Assembly (NCBI GenBank): GCA_036897625.1
Contig: JAYMTA010000050.1
Coordinates: forward strand, 1-52,780
Origin: Pelargonium cotyledonis
Taxonomy: Eukaryota > Streptophyta > Magnoliopsida > Geraniales > Geraniaceae
Reading direction: 5' to 3'
Length of the DNA stretch: 52,780 bases
Translations under genes and position numbers: made by a program
Notes under the pieces: model-generated
Database searches by the model: none
Seen by the model: the letters and a program-made list of their open reading frames with translations, nothing else
Told to the model about the DNA's origin: nothing
Part shown: piece by piece, positions 11,280 through 22,500 of the stretch
How positions within the stretch are numbered: position 1 is the first letter of the stretch
How the letters are laid out: every line of letters starts with the position of its first letter

Positions 11280-12638
11280 CTAACTAGAAAGACGAGGAAC
11301 CGGAGTAGGCCAACTAGGCAGCAGAAGTGGGAGGGCAAAGCATGAACTCCTTATCGGAAGCCCTCCAATCGCCTTAAGCGTTCTCTTCCTTACGTTACAC
11401 AAAAGGATATGAGAATGCACCTTAGTTTTCGTTCTCCATAATGGCGGGATAAAAAATAAGTACAATAAGTCTCCGTCATGTGGGTGGAAAGCCATAATTG
11501 ATGACGCGCCATAATTGATGACGCGAACCTCACGTTCTCATTCTGATAACACCTTCTAGCTAGAGTGGAATCTTTCGAGTCCTCGATTTCGCTAAAATCC
11601 AACTCATGCACCAACTCCCAAGACAGGCCATAGCTGCTCAATTCCCAAATAAACAACTTCAAACCATAAGTAATGTCCTTTCCATTTGTGTCTGTAGTTG
11701 GATCTAATTGAGCTATTCGCAAACGCCCCCTACACACTGCTATTAGCGAGCGTTGACTATATTCTTTGTACGTAGTCTAAAGGAAGCGAAATTCGAACAA
11801 TATCATCTTCGGCAGTACTAGCATTTGGATTGATTCTTAATCCGACTATTCGTCTTTGTCCATCTCCCAACCAAACCATCATTCCATTGAAGGAAATGAG
11901 ACATGTCCTACCAAAATATGGCACATCCATTTGTCTACAATCATGTACAACCATTTTTCTCCACTCCCGGGTACTCTCACCGGACGAGAAGATCTCCACA
12001 TTGACCTTTCTATTAGAAAGGTTGGACGAAATGGTAAAAGAAGCACGCACTACCTTAAATATGGAACCATGACCGTCGTCATCATCATCATCAGAGACTA
12101 AAAGACCTACTCGAGTTAAAAAGTTTTTTGTGGGAAAAGTAGGTGGTGGAAGGGCGGTCCATTGTTGGGTGAAGGGATTGCAGATGTAATAAACACTATG
12201 ATAATGAATCGGACAACACAAGACTAAATCTTTACAAGTCGCGAGGATAGAAAGTTTTTTATCTTGGACCAGGATAAACTTTGGAGACTTGGAAGCAAGT
12301 GATAAATGATGGGATTTAGAGGAATAACTAATTTTATAGTGGTAATAGTCACAAATTGTATATTCTGTGAGGAGAGCCACCGGTAGCTCCTTGTCGGGCT
12401 TGCGATTGATTTGAAGCCATCGGCGAAGAAAATATGAATCAAGAGATGGGTTGGTGTCGATGAGTGAGAACCAACGTTTGCATATGCACTTGCACTGAAT
12501 TGCATACTTGGGAGAACCGAGTCTACACAAGATTTCTACCAATAATTCGTCTCTAAGACCGGAAATATATGATGTTGACGAAGAAGATCGAATCATCTTG
12601 CTGCCACCATGATCACTCGAGGTGCAATTCTCCACCAT
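11280..12638 (-). pseudogene. FB4: F-box pseudogene with two frameshifts
   Basis: The N-terminal 290 residues are open from the ATG at 12636-12638 (MVENCTSSDHGGSKM). They hold the F-box, CNPFTQQW and a DDDDDGHG insert. A frame change near 11770 cuts the LPLDY block, after which LIAVCRGRLRIAQ continues in another frame. A second change, at 11491-11524, comes from a perfect 17-bp tandem duplication just before the conserved AFHPHDGD motif. Beyond it the reading continues to the WPTPVPRLSS end. The second lesion looks very recent because its two copies are identical. The remaining N-terminal protein would carry the F-box and central block only. Confidence 0.85.
11491..11524. repeat. Perfect 17-bp tandem duplication inside FB4
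   Basis: The unit GCCATAATTGATGACGC occurs twice head to tail (11491-11507 and 11508-11524) with no difference. Because 17 is not a multiple of three, it shifts the FB4 frame. Confidence 0.95.
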
Positions 12639-13398
12639 GATCTCTACACAAGAAAACCCTAATGTGTTGTGTTCAAAATATTTGATCTCTCTAGCCTATA
12701 TAAACGCTCTGTTTTTGCTGCTAAAGCCCTAGGGTTTTTGCGTGTGATCAGCTCTACTAATCAATTTAGGATTTCAATTTTGAAACTTACTCATCGAAGG
12801 GAGAAACAATGGCTACGTACAATGTTACTCAAGCGGAATACATAATCGTTCAACATTCGCGAAAAAAAAGTTCATGCAGAGCCAAAACTTCAACATGTTA
12901 ATCCCCAATTTTTCGGGAATTTAACAATGACCGAGACTCTTTGCTCACCTCCGGCTTAAAGGCAAGCTGAGATTTAGAAAAATGTAACGTTTGTGATCCA
13001 TGGTGTCTCGTGTATCTTATAGTATATATTGACGCAGATGAAAATATGCGACGATATAAGTTAAGTTTACTTCTAAAACTCGATATCGAAATAACACTTA
13101 TAATTCTATAATTTAAAGGCAAGACCTGTATATACAGAGCAAAATGAAACAAACTAAGAAAAATCATTGTCAAAGAGTGGCTAAGCAAATGAAATAGAAC
13201 GCGATTTGTTTAAATTGTCGCACATTTATGTATGCATAACTACATTATATAATCCTAAGCCTAAACAAATCTATAATGCAATAACTCTAGAAAGTTCAAG
13301 CAAGAACATAACAAACTATAACTAACTAACCAATGGACTGTGGTTCAGTTGGCAACACAGACTGAGATTGTAGGAAGAGTTTTCGGGTTTCTTTCCAA
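12639..13398. other. FB4 promoter and FB4-FB5 intergenic DNA
   Basis: A TATATAA-type box lies near 12696-12703, about 60 bases upstream of the FB4 ATG. The stretch at 13000-13120 resembles the FB3 3' flank at 8785-8875. Near 13337-13360 GTGGTTCAGTTGGC resembles a tRNA-type A box and may be a short SINE remnant. No gene is seen. Confidence 0.45.
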
Positions 13399-13997
13399 CT
13401 ATACACACCTATAGGGGTTGAAAAGGAGAGGCACCGGAGTAGGCCAGGCGGGCAGCAAAAGTGGGAAGGCAACACATTTACACGTTGTTGGATGCCCTCC
13501 GATCACCTTAAGTGTTCTCTTCCTTGCGTTACACAAAAAGACGGGAGAATCTACCTCGTATAAACATTCTGAAAGTGGCGGAATAAGATACAAGTACAAT
13601 ATGTCTCCGTCATGTGGGTGGAAAGCCATAAAAGAATAGTTGAATCTCGCGTTGCTCTCATTACGAGAAGAATCTGTTGAATCCTCAATTTCACTAAAAT
13701 CTAACTCGTGCACCAACTCCCATGAGGACTCGCTATGGCGGTCGAGTTCCCAAACAAACAACTTCAAACAATCATTTCCATTTTGACGATAATTAACCAA
13801 ACGGGCTGTGCGCAATTGGTATCGATGATCGAGAGCCAACTTTTGCAGATACACTTGCACCGAGTTGCATGATTGGAAGAATCGAGTCTGCACAAGATTT
13901 CTATCAGTAACTCGTCACTTAGACCCGAAATATATGATGTCGATGACGAAGGTGATCGAATCTTCTTGCTTCCACTCACAGTGTAAATCTTCACCAT
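13399..13997 (-). pseudogene. FB5: F-box pseudogene with large internal deletion
   Basis: The start at 13995-13997 (MVKIYTVSGSKK) and the F-box up to LSIIDTN are kept. At about 13812-13820 the sequence jumps to the C-terminal part (RTARLVNYRQNGND) in a different frame, then runs to LLLPAWPTPVPLLFNP. Against the other copies about 800-900 bases are missing, covering the end of the F-box, the CNPFTRQW block and the middle. The residual product would be about 78 residues: the first half of an F-box and a short unrelated tail. A TATA-like run (ATATATATAC) and a GCAAATACG motif stand upstream near 14057-14083. Confidence 0.85.
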
Positions 13998-14057
13998 GAT
14001 CACTAGAATTTTTTCGTACTTTGTGTTGTGTTTGTGATCAAGACTGATCTTATGCAC

Positions 14058-15038
14058 ATATATATATACTACGTATTTGCTGCTTGAAACCTGGTTAGTT
14101 TAGGAAATAAAGTAATGTCGGTTTTTGTATCTGATAAGCCCTAATTATCAATTTAGGAAATAAATTTTAAAGTCTGTGCACTCCTAATTAGCTGATAATT
14201 ATGAATTATAATTAGTTAAGACACCGTTATTATAATTAACTGGGCTAAGATTTGGGCAATATGAGAGTTGGGCCGAACTGGCAACCCATTTTTTTTAGAC
14301 CCAAAGGCCCATGATTCTTGCTCATAACCACAAAACTGAGTCAACTCAGCCTCCTTACAAGTTGACCATGAAACAACCTTCAGCTTAACTCAAAATCTCG
14401 GTTTCAAGTTTCAAGGTGTTAATCTCATACTGATTGCAGGTTAAGCCGGACAGAGTGTCACTAAATCTTCACATTTTGATCGAAAAGACTGAATGTCTGA
14501 ATCCGTTCTGAAACCGAATCTCATTGTGGGTAGCGAGAAGAAAGACAAAACCGACTAGTAATCTGAAAATTGTGAGCTATAATAAATATCCAATATGTTA
14601 AGCCCAAAATAGAATGTAACTAGTACAAGTAGCCATAGCTACAAAGTCTACAAGACAAGGAATATAAGTAGCTCTTTCCATAAACTAAACAAGTTGCATA
14701 CTACCAACCAAACCAGCTCATCTCTTCATTAACAAATTCATCAAAAACCCATAGTAAAATCTTAAATTGACCCAGTCATTGATCATATTCTTCATTGACT
14801 TTCATCCAATAGCTGGCTAATAAATTGCTAAATAGCTAAAGTCAACTATACTTGTGAAGTAGCTTCATAGGAACAAGAACAAGAACAAGAAATGGTCATT
14901 AGCCTTTTTGTATAATAAGACTAGACATTATATTAGCTTCATAGGAACAAGAACAAAACATTAAGAAACTGAGACTCAAACATGAGACTTCGAGGAACCA
15001 AGTGAAATCAACCGCTTTGTAGCAGACAGAGAGAGTTG
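14058..15038. other. Intergenic DNA between FB5 and the DC1 gene
   Basis: This divergent spacer probably holds the promoters of FB5 (minus) and the DC1 gene (plus). A local duplication is visible: GCTTCATAGGAACAAGAACA occurs near 14862 and again near 14936, the first copy with extra AAGAACA units. No gene is recognised. Confidence 0.5.
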
Positions 15039-15905
15039 ATGGGAAAGGTGAACAATTACCCACAAAACCAACACCAACAACAACAACATGAGCCTACAAT
15101 TCACCATTTTAGCCACCCACATCCCTTGCAGCTCCACAACCACCATCCCCAACAGGCCTTGAGCCTAGCTCCGGCGACATGCTCCGGTTGCAAGCTCAGG
15201 GCCTCACCGGGTTTAATCTACACATGCACATTTTGCAGCTACTACCTCCACATCTCATGCTCTAAGCTTCCTCAGCAGATCACACACCCATTTGACCAAA
15301 ACAACCATGTCCTGTCTCTCCTCCATGTCCCAATCTACCCCGAAGGCCTCTTCAGGTGCGACGCGTGTGGAGTGCAAGGAAACGGCTTCTCCTACCACTG
15401 TGGAGCTTGCAGCATTGATCTCCACACATTCTGTGCAACAAAGCCATTGGTTTTGAATCATCAGTCTCACCAGCACCAGCTCAGCCTCACATTTTCACCT
15501 CCCTATGAGAACAAGACCTTTTCTTGTGATATATGCCAGAAATTGGGTTCTGACCACTGGCTCTATAGGTGCAACTACTGTGAATTTGATGTCCACTTGG
15601 GGTGCACCACAGCAAAACCACCAGTACTTAGTCCATATCCACAGGCTCAGGTTCAGGCTCAGGCTCAGATTGCACCAAACATGATCAACAAGGTCAATCC
15701 AGTTGTGGACAATAGTACTAGTGCTGGTGGTCCTGTTGCACCTTCAGGGCCTAATGAGTTGATGAATGGTTTGGTTGGTCAGGTGATACAGGGTGTGGTG
15801 CAGCAAGTTCTAGCTCCTGCTCCTGCTGATGATGGTGGCCGCGCGGCGGCTGATGGTGGAGGAATTGATATTGGTACAATGGGAGATTTGAGTTATAGTA
15901 ATTAA
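15039..15905 (+). CDS. DC1 (cysteine/histidine-rich C1) domain protein, 288 aa
   Basis: This single-exon gene encodes a plant DC1-family protein. The start is the ATG at 15039. A Gln/His-rich head (residues 10-40) is followed by three C1-like zinc-binding units: about 45-77 (CSGCKL, CTFCSYYLHISC), 105-133 (CDACG, CGACSIDLHTFC) and 148-190 (CDICQ, CNYCEFDVHLGC). The rest is a low-complexity tail with a QAQVQAQAQ run, a hydrophobic GLVGQVIQGVVQQVL stretch and a Gly/Asp/Ala-rich end. DC1 proteins are implicated in plant stress, defence and hormone responses, and the zinc units probably mediate protein or lipid contact. It sits inside the F-box block on the opposite strand and is unrelated to it. 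The length is usual for a three-unit DC1 protein. Confidence 0.9.
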   Translation: MGKVNNYPQNQHQQQQHEPTIHHFSHPHPLQLHNHHPQQALSLAPATCSGCKLRASPGLIYTCTFCSYYLHISCSKLPQQITHPFDQNNHVLSLLHVPIYPEGLFRCDACGVQGNGFSYHCGACSIDLHTFCATKPLVLNHQSHQHQLSLTFSPPYENKTFSCDICQKLGSDHWLYRCNYCEFDVHLGCTTAKPPVLSPYPQAQVQAQAQIAPNMINKVNPVVDNSTSAGGPVAPSGPNELMNGLVGQVIQGVVQQVLAPAPADDGGRAAADGGGIDIGTMGDLSYSN

Positions 15906-16448
15906 GACTCTGGGAAATTATTATTTTATGTAAAGTCGTGCGTGTGTTTTTTCACGTTGAGGTAAAAAGTGGGGTTCAAAGAATCCTCCTGTTGAAAAGG
16001 GAATCAGGTAAGACTGAATAGTCAGATCTGATGTTGCGTCAGCTTACAAGGAAAAACACATGCACTACTTTACATGTGTCAGTCTGTCGATCTGCTAAAA
16101 CTTTTGCATGTTGTTTTGTTTGTATACAAGGTTATGTTTGTGTATGCTAATTGTGTCATTGCTTCACTTTGAATAAAGATCAACCAAAATCTCAATTTTG
16201 TCATTGCTTCACTTTGGAATTGGTTATGTTCTTCCAAGAGATGAAGCTACTACCACTCTATGAATGTTGATGACTATTTTCATGTTGAATACATATTCAT
16301 AGTGAGCATTTTGGGCTCTATTGTGTCTATAGATAAAATCATACAAGTTCGTCGAACCAGTAGCTTGAATGACAAGTAACTAGTGGTTTTGAGTCGTTAG
16401 ATTGCAATTATATTGATCATATCCACAACAAAACAAAAAAAAAGTAGA
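15906..16448. other. 3' flanks of the DC1 gene and FB6
   Basis: This is a convergent spacer. An AATAAA polyadenylation-type signal lies near 16171-16176 on the plus strand. The words TTTTGTCATTGCTTCACTTTG (in part) recur about 45 bases apart near 16155 and 16197. No gene is seen. Confidence 0.5.
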
Positions 16449-17798
16449 CTACTCAAATTGTGTAAGAAGAGGGACAGAGGTAGGCCAGGAAGGCTGCAAA
16501 AGTGTAAAAGCAATACACGAGTGTGGCATTCCCGAAATCACACGAATCGCCTTGAGCGTTCTTCTCCTAGCGTTGCACGAAAGTAAATACGTATGCACCT
16601 TACCAACAGCATTAATAGACGGTGCATAGAGAGCCAAATACAGTATGTCTCCATCGCGTGGATGTAAAGCCAAAATTGTGCTCCACAATCCCAACCCTTG
16701 CTGATAACAACTTCTAGCTACGCGAGAACCCAAAGAATCCTTCATTTCGCTAAAATTTAACTCGTGAACCAACTCCCACGCAGAGTGGCTAGGACTATTA
16801 AGTTCCCAAATTGACAATTTCAAACCATAGTCTACATTTTGACCTACATTTAGAGGTGCAATTCTAACCAATTGGGCTATTCGCAAACGCCCCTTGCACA
16901 CTCCCAATCGGGTATAAGGGAGCCCTCGGAGTTGTTGATTGATGTCTAAAGGGAGCGAAAAACGAGCGTAACTATTGACATTGTCCGGGGAATCAAAGTT
17001 TGAATTGAACTCAAACCCATAAATGTGGTTTTGGGACAACCAAACAAGCATTCCATCGTAGGAAAAAAATTGAAGGCTAGTGATTTCAGGCACAAACATC
17101 TCTTTCCACCCGCTGGTACTATCATCAGATGAGAATATCTCCGCCTTGGTCTTTTCACTATGACGTGGTACTAGGAATGATTTGCGGTCAGTTTCAAAAG
17201 GATAATAAGGAATAACACGCACAACCTTGAAATCTTCACCATCGTTCGAGACTATAAGACCAACTTTAGTCATCGATGTATTTATGTACCAATTATTGGG
17301 AGGCGGGAGGGCGGTCCATTGTCTAGTAAAGGGATTGCAGACGTAGTAAACACTGTGATCTTCTTTGTTCGGACAACATAGGATTAAATCCTTAAAAGAT
17401 GCCAAAATACAAGGTGGATCAACTATATTTGGGAGAAAATTTAAGGGCTTGGAGGTTGGTAGTAATTCCTTGTCGGGTTGAAAGAAATAATCAACTACTG
17501 AACATTCCCCAGTTAGGCTGTCGTGATAACGCGTAAGGAGAGCCATTGCTAGCTCCTCACCTTCCTTATGATGGAAATGTTTCCAGCGGCGGAGAAAATA
17601 TGAATCGAGTGATGAATGAGTATTAGGGTTGATGAGAGCGAACCAGCGTTTGCAGATACACTTGCAAAGAGTTGCATACTTTGAAGAACCGAGTCTACAC
17701 AAAATTTCTATCAATAACTCGTCGCTTAGGTTTGAAATATATGATGTTGACGATGAGGATTGCACCTTCTTGCTTCCATCACTGTTCTTTTCCACCAT
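16449..17798 (-). CDS. FB6: intact F-box protein (449 aa)
   Basis: This single-exon member of the local F-box family has no stop or frameshift. The start is the ATG at 17796-17798 (MVEKNSDGSKKVQSSSSTSY). The F-box lies at about residues 23-60 (NLSDELLIEILCRLGSSKYA, CKCICKRWFALI). The central CNPFTRQWTALPPP block, the VGLIVSNDGEDFKVVRV block and the end (WPTSVPLLTQF) are complete. The likely role is SCF substrate receptor. Its N-terminus (NSDGSKK.QSSSSTS) is closer to FB12 than to FB1, and its upstream module is shared with FB11 and FB12, so it belongs with the right-hand block by descent. The distal part of its promoter has been duplicated in tandem. Confidence 0.88.
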   Translation of the reverse strand: MVEKNSDGSKKVQSSSSTSYISNLSDELLIEILCRLGSSKYATLCKCICKRWFALINPNTHSSLDSYFLRRWKHFHHKEGEELAMALLTRYHDSLTGECSVVDYFFQPDKELLPTSKPLNFLPNIVDPPCILASFKDLILCCPNKEDHSVYYVCNPFTRQWTALPPPNNWYINTSMTKVGLIVSNDGEDFKVVRVIPYYPFETDRKSFLVPRHSEKTKAEIFSSDDSTSGWKEMFVPEITSLQFFSYDGMLVWLSQNHIYGFEFNSNFDSPDNVNSYARFSLPLDINQQLRGLPYTRLGVCKGRLRIAQLVRIAPLNVGQNVDYGLKLSIWELNSPSHSAWELVHELNFSEMKDSLGSRVARSCYQQGLGLWSTILALHPRDGDILYLALYAPSINAVGKVHTYLLSCNARRRTLKAIRVISGMPHSCIAFTLLQPSWPTSVPLLTQFE

Positions 17799-17865
17799 GA
17801 TAATCGCACTCTGATAATAAAATTCTCTAGCTTTTTAGGTTTGTTTGCTTATTCAAGATAGATGA

Positions 17866-17873
17866 TTTTATAT
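17866..17873 (-). promoter_or_regulatory. FB6 TATA box
   Basis: ATATAAAA is read on the minus strand about 68 bases before the FB6 ATG. It follows GGCATATA just inside the duplicated upstream module. Confidence 0.5.
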
Positions 17874-17880
17874 GCCATAT

Positions 17881-18096
17881 GTACTCATCAAACCCTAATT
17901 AATTAAGAAAATATTATATACATGACGGTTGCAATATATACCTACATACAAACCGGACTCCTTTTTTGAGTAGGAATCTATGCAATATGTACTCATCAAA
18001 CCCTAATTAATTAAGAAAATATTATATACATTACGGTTGCAATATATACCTACATACAAACTGGACTCCTTTTTTGAGTAGGAATCTATTTGCACT
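17881..18096. repeat. 108-bp tandem duplication upstream of FB6
   Basis: Two nearly identical units start GTACTCATCAAACCCTAATT at 17881 and 17989 and end before the phrase GAGTAGGAATCTAT repeats. They differ at only a few positions. The unit is the upstream module that also occurs once, in the other orientation, before FB11 (about 46685-46820) and FB12 (about 49015-49110). The result is a doubled distal promoter for FB6. Confidence 0.9.
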
Positions 18097-18221
18097 ATTT
18101 TTCTTTTTCTCAAACATGACGCTTATGAAGCAAGACCATTATCACTATCGATCAACACTTTTAAGTTATACCATAACCATACTAAACCCATTCGAGCCGG
18201 AAACACGGCAAGATCGGCAAA

Positions 18222-18379
18222 ATTACACAATTATGAATACCTCTCAGCTCCAATTCTATTTCAAGGATTTGAGGGAAAGGGACAGTCCTATAATTAATAG
18301 ATTACACAATTATGAATACCTCTCAGCTCCAATTCTATTACAAGGATTTGAGGGAAAGGGGCAGTCCTATAATTAATAG
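18222..18379. repeat. 79-bp tandem duplication
   Basis: Two copies begin ATTACACAATTATGAATACC at 18222 and 18301 and end with CAGTCCTATAATTAATAG. Only about two positions differ, so the event is recent. It lies upstream of FB6 in non-coding DNA. Confidence 0.92.
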
Positions 18380-18429
18380 AGCTACAGGGACAATTCACGA
18401 TTTTCTCCATCATGGTCAAAAGTTTCAAC

Positions 18430-18580
18430 TGCAAGCGAGTAGGTCAACTGGTAAAAAATTATTTCAGAAATTGCAGTTGTGTTAAAATTTGACAGGAAGA
18501 CCTTTGCCGCCCATGACCCTACCTGTCTCGAATGAGTATTAGTCCGAGTCTTATATGCCTTGAAGGTATTAATAAAGTTC
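18430..18580 (+). mobile_element. Possible tRNA-derived SINE remnant
   Basis: GTAGGTCAACTGGTAA resembles a Pol III A box, and TCTCGAATGAG about 80 bases later resembles a diverged B box. The first 35 bases resemble the stretch at 52311-52345. No tail or target duplication is clear. Confidence 0.35.
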
Positions 18581-18599
18581 GATAGATTTCTTTAAAAAC

Positions 18600-19516
18600 A
18601 CACAAATTATACAAAACTTAGTTCTATTCTATAGATCAAAGAAAGTGTAAACAATGATATACCTATCTATATATATAAGTTTTATTTGTTTTGAACATGA
18701 AAAAAAACTCGACGAGCACAATGTACATACAAGCTCGAAGAAAAAACAAACTACAAGCACAAAACGAGTAGCAACACCAAACAAAATTTTGCTGATTCAA
18801 ACGCTGGGAATTTTTCAAATAGTTTGTAAGAGCAAAATGTATTATACATCAATATATGATTCTGTATCCAGCCGCCTCCAAACTGACAGATTAAGCTGAC
18901 TTTTTGTGACTAAGAAAATTGATTCCGGAAATTTACAGCTGTAGAAAATGAAAAAAAAAAAAAAAGAAATCAGCCTCGGCACATAAACTAAGAGTGAAAA
19001 TCAAACATCCGTACCTTGAGATAGCAACATTAGAGTTATATACAGAGTCCCTGCATTATGGACCAGCAAAGTCTTAATATACATTCATATACAGAAAGAG
19101 CTACGAATTGGCTAAGCCTCAGCGAAGCGGCCAAGACAGGAAAGAAATGGATCCGGTCACAGGCTTGTGCCCACCAAATCATTGGGGTTGGAATTGGCGT
19201 AAAATCGTCAGGTGGCATCTACAGATTGGTTTTGCTGAGACTCAGCCAAAGAGTTAGTCTCACTAGCCAAGCCAAGACACAGGAAATGGATTCGGGTGGG
19301 CGCTCCACACCCACAAATTTTCGTTGGGACGGGTATGGGTGTTATACCGTGAAGCGACATCTACTCGTTGGTTTGGCAGAGTCTCGGACCATAATTTTTT
19401 TTGCTGAGGTTCTTTTTTCTCCATGTGTGTGTGTGTGTGTGTGTGTGTGGAGAATAACGAGCTTGCAAAGATTAGATAACAGCTAGAGTACCTTTTGAGG
19501 GGAATTGGATATAATG
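18600..19516. other. Downstream region of PSD with a diverged tandem repeat
   Basis: About 19125-19400 holds two diverged units of roughly 135-140 bases. Each runs from GCCAAGACA.GGAAA through a GGxTGGG block to TTGGTTTxGCxGAGxCTC. A TG dinucleotide run lies at about 19423-19449. No gene is recognised; the open frame across this stretch only follows the repeat. Confidence 0.45.
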
Positions 19517-22500
19517 CTATCTGAAAACAAGGCTTCCATTTTGTTGAAGCCTTAAGTTTTCGATGAGTGACTGGTAAAATGATCTCAATGCCTTGATATC
19601 ACTACCCTGTAGAAAAAAGAACATTGGGCGTTCAGATAAAAATATATATATGTGATACAGTTCAAGAAAATAATAACTTTGACATTCCTTTACATTCAGG
19701 AACATATCACATAAATCATCCCAGAGTCAATGCGTAAAGATGTTTTCTCATTCTGTGGGAATCCTTGAAAGTTGAAAGACACTCTAAGTAATCTTCAGCA
19801 CCTTCTGCCAGGAAAATCATAGGATGGTGACACCAGATATGGTAGAGACAGAACCTGAGTCCCCGTTTAAGGGCAAAAGTTTCAGTTTCGTCTGCCTCTA
19901 GCTTGGCACCGAACTAACCCAAACTAAAAGTTGAATATGGTTATTTTTAAGGGCAAAGCTAACAAGTTTCTAGATATGGCATGCAAGTAACGTACGTTAA
20001 GCACTGCAATTAGGCCAGCATGTAAGGGTCGTGCTTCATGTGTAATTCACTATATTCCTGGGCAGATATAACTTGTAAGAAGGTGCCAATTTCCATTACA
20101 AACAATTGAGTCATTTAGTTGGCAACGTACAAAACTCTGATCATAGTTATGTTCACATCTTACTTTCACGTTAGATTTCATTAAACCATATGCATATTTA
20201 TTGATAGCAATGAACAAAAATCTAACAAAAAGTTAGGGAGTGAGAGGCATATGGTAGATGAGCACATGAAGATATATTAAAACTGAAAGGGTCTAATGCA
20301 GGCTACTTATAGTACCTGCAACTTTTGACGGTATTGCTCAGCCAAGTCCTGAGGGCAATGAGCAGCTGGAAATCCTTTTGAAACAAATTGAATAAGAAAA
20401 TCGTCACCGAACTTCTCGTACATGACCTTTTGAGCAAGCACAATTTCTCCGAACAAAACATACTGCACACAAATCAATTTTGAATGAGTATGAATGAAAT
20501 TTAATCCAACAGAACTCGTACGAGTTAGATCATTGCTCCCAACTCATATTGTCAATATTTCATATTTATGACAGTAGATCACACAATAAATAACAGGAAA
20601 ACAAGAATGAACTTACAGTATTTGTATCACGAAGCTCAAAGGATTTGTCAAGCACACTATACAAACAACAGTTTGCTGCAAAGGCCTCAATTATAAAAGT
20701 TTGAAAACCAGGTACCTGAATTATATATACCACAGTTCAGTAACAAACTTCAACAACAATGTCTTATGCAAGATAATTCAGCAATACGTTACCCTTTCTT
20801 CACCAAAAGGACCGCCACACCAATCTTTAATTAATCTAATAAAAACCTGTACACACGCCTAACAAATAGAAAATAAATGAAAATAAACCATTAGACTCAG
20901 ATATCAAGGCAATTTTAGTGTAAGAGAAAAAGCCACTAGTATAACATTAACACATACCTTTCTTACAAGTTTATCCTTATGATTGCAAGATGTGCACAAC
21001 AGCAACTGCATCATTGGATCCAAGTAACTCCTACTTTTAGGGGAAAGAAAAACTGAAGACAAATCATGTGTAGCAATCACATGGAGAAACGTATACAAAG
21101 TTCGTTGAAGCTCTAGCAATTCCCGAATTTCCTACAAGAAAAACAAGAAGCGTTGATGAATACATGCATTAGGAAAATTTCTCACCTCTAAAATAAAAAT
21201 CTGAAATTAATTTTTTTAACATTATGCAGAAACACATTGTAAGTACGCAATGTCCATCCATAAGCAGATCAAAAAAAATTCACAAGAAAGAAAATCCAGT
21301 ATATATAAACAACTCGTATCAGAGTAAAAATTTGAGAAGCACATTCGGATACTAGTCCAAATCGAAGACTAGCCAAATCCATGAAACATTTGAACTCTTG
21401 AACATTCATTGATCAAATATGAGTACTAAGATATTACTATCTCTTCATGTTCCTTTCGCTTGTTCTGCTTCTTTTGTTTGTTTTTTTTAAATCCACAAGA
21501 AAACAATGCATTTTTTAAACAAAGAAAAAATAGACCAACTGAACAACCAGATGCGCATTTTCTCAAGACAATCAAATACGATGCATCGTTAGGTTTTAAA
21601 AGAAGAAACAAAATAAGGGTAAGTGGATATTCTCAATGCCCAAATTCATAAAGTCAGATAAAACGAGGGAGAAAAAGAAGAAGAAATAGAACCTCTAAGT
21701 CTGTAATTGAAAGACAACCTACAAGAAAGGGATGGATTTATAAACTGAAGGATTGAACACAATAACAATGCATAAAACGAGGCCGTAATGAAATCCTCAA
21801 TTACTGGATCAGTGTTCAAAACAAACAAAGTTCATTGGATCAGTGTCACATACCTCAGTATTAGTCCCAGGTCCTGAAGGAAATGCATCCCTAGGGATAA
21901 TACTAAATATTCTACCAGCAATTGCAGGGTAGACTTCTTCTAATATGTCACGAAGCAAGGTACTGAATTTGCATATAAGTTGATTGAGTAAAACAAGAAA
22001 GCCAACCATTTCCTTCGGCTGCAAACAAACATAACCCATAATCAAAATTTGACGGGACAAAAGATATAAGAGCTAACTTGTAATCCCAAAATACATAATA
22101 CCACCCTCACACAGCATTACACAAGCGATATCATTCTAGTAAACCAAATTAACCAATGGAATTTGCAAATAGAAAATAAATATCTCAACAAGAACTTATT
22201 TATACCTCACTTTCAGCAAGCAATTGCTCTAGAGCCTTTGGGAGGTAAGGGAATACAGATGCTCCAAGAGTTTCCACCATACGGTGTATGAATGATGTGA
22301 CCTAGACAACAAAATCGCAATCAGTACATAACGTGTTCTATAGGTAGAATATCAAAACAAAACACTACCATAGTCCAAATAATTGTTTACCTTAGTCCGC
22401 AAAGGTTCTATCTTTGGGAATACAACAAGAACTTGTAGGAAAACATCCAATGTCTGGATAAGAAAGAAAGTAGCAATTTAGTTTCTTATATGATTATTTA

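Noticed and set aside
19058-19486. A 142-codon plus-strand frame
   Set aside because: It follows the diverged tandem pair and ends in a TG microsatellite (CVCVCVCVW), so it is not a gene.
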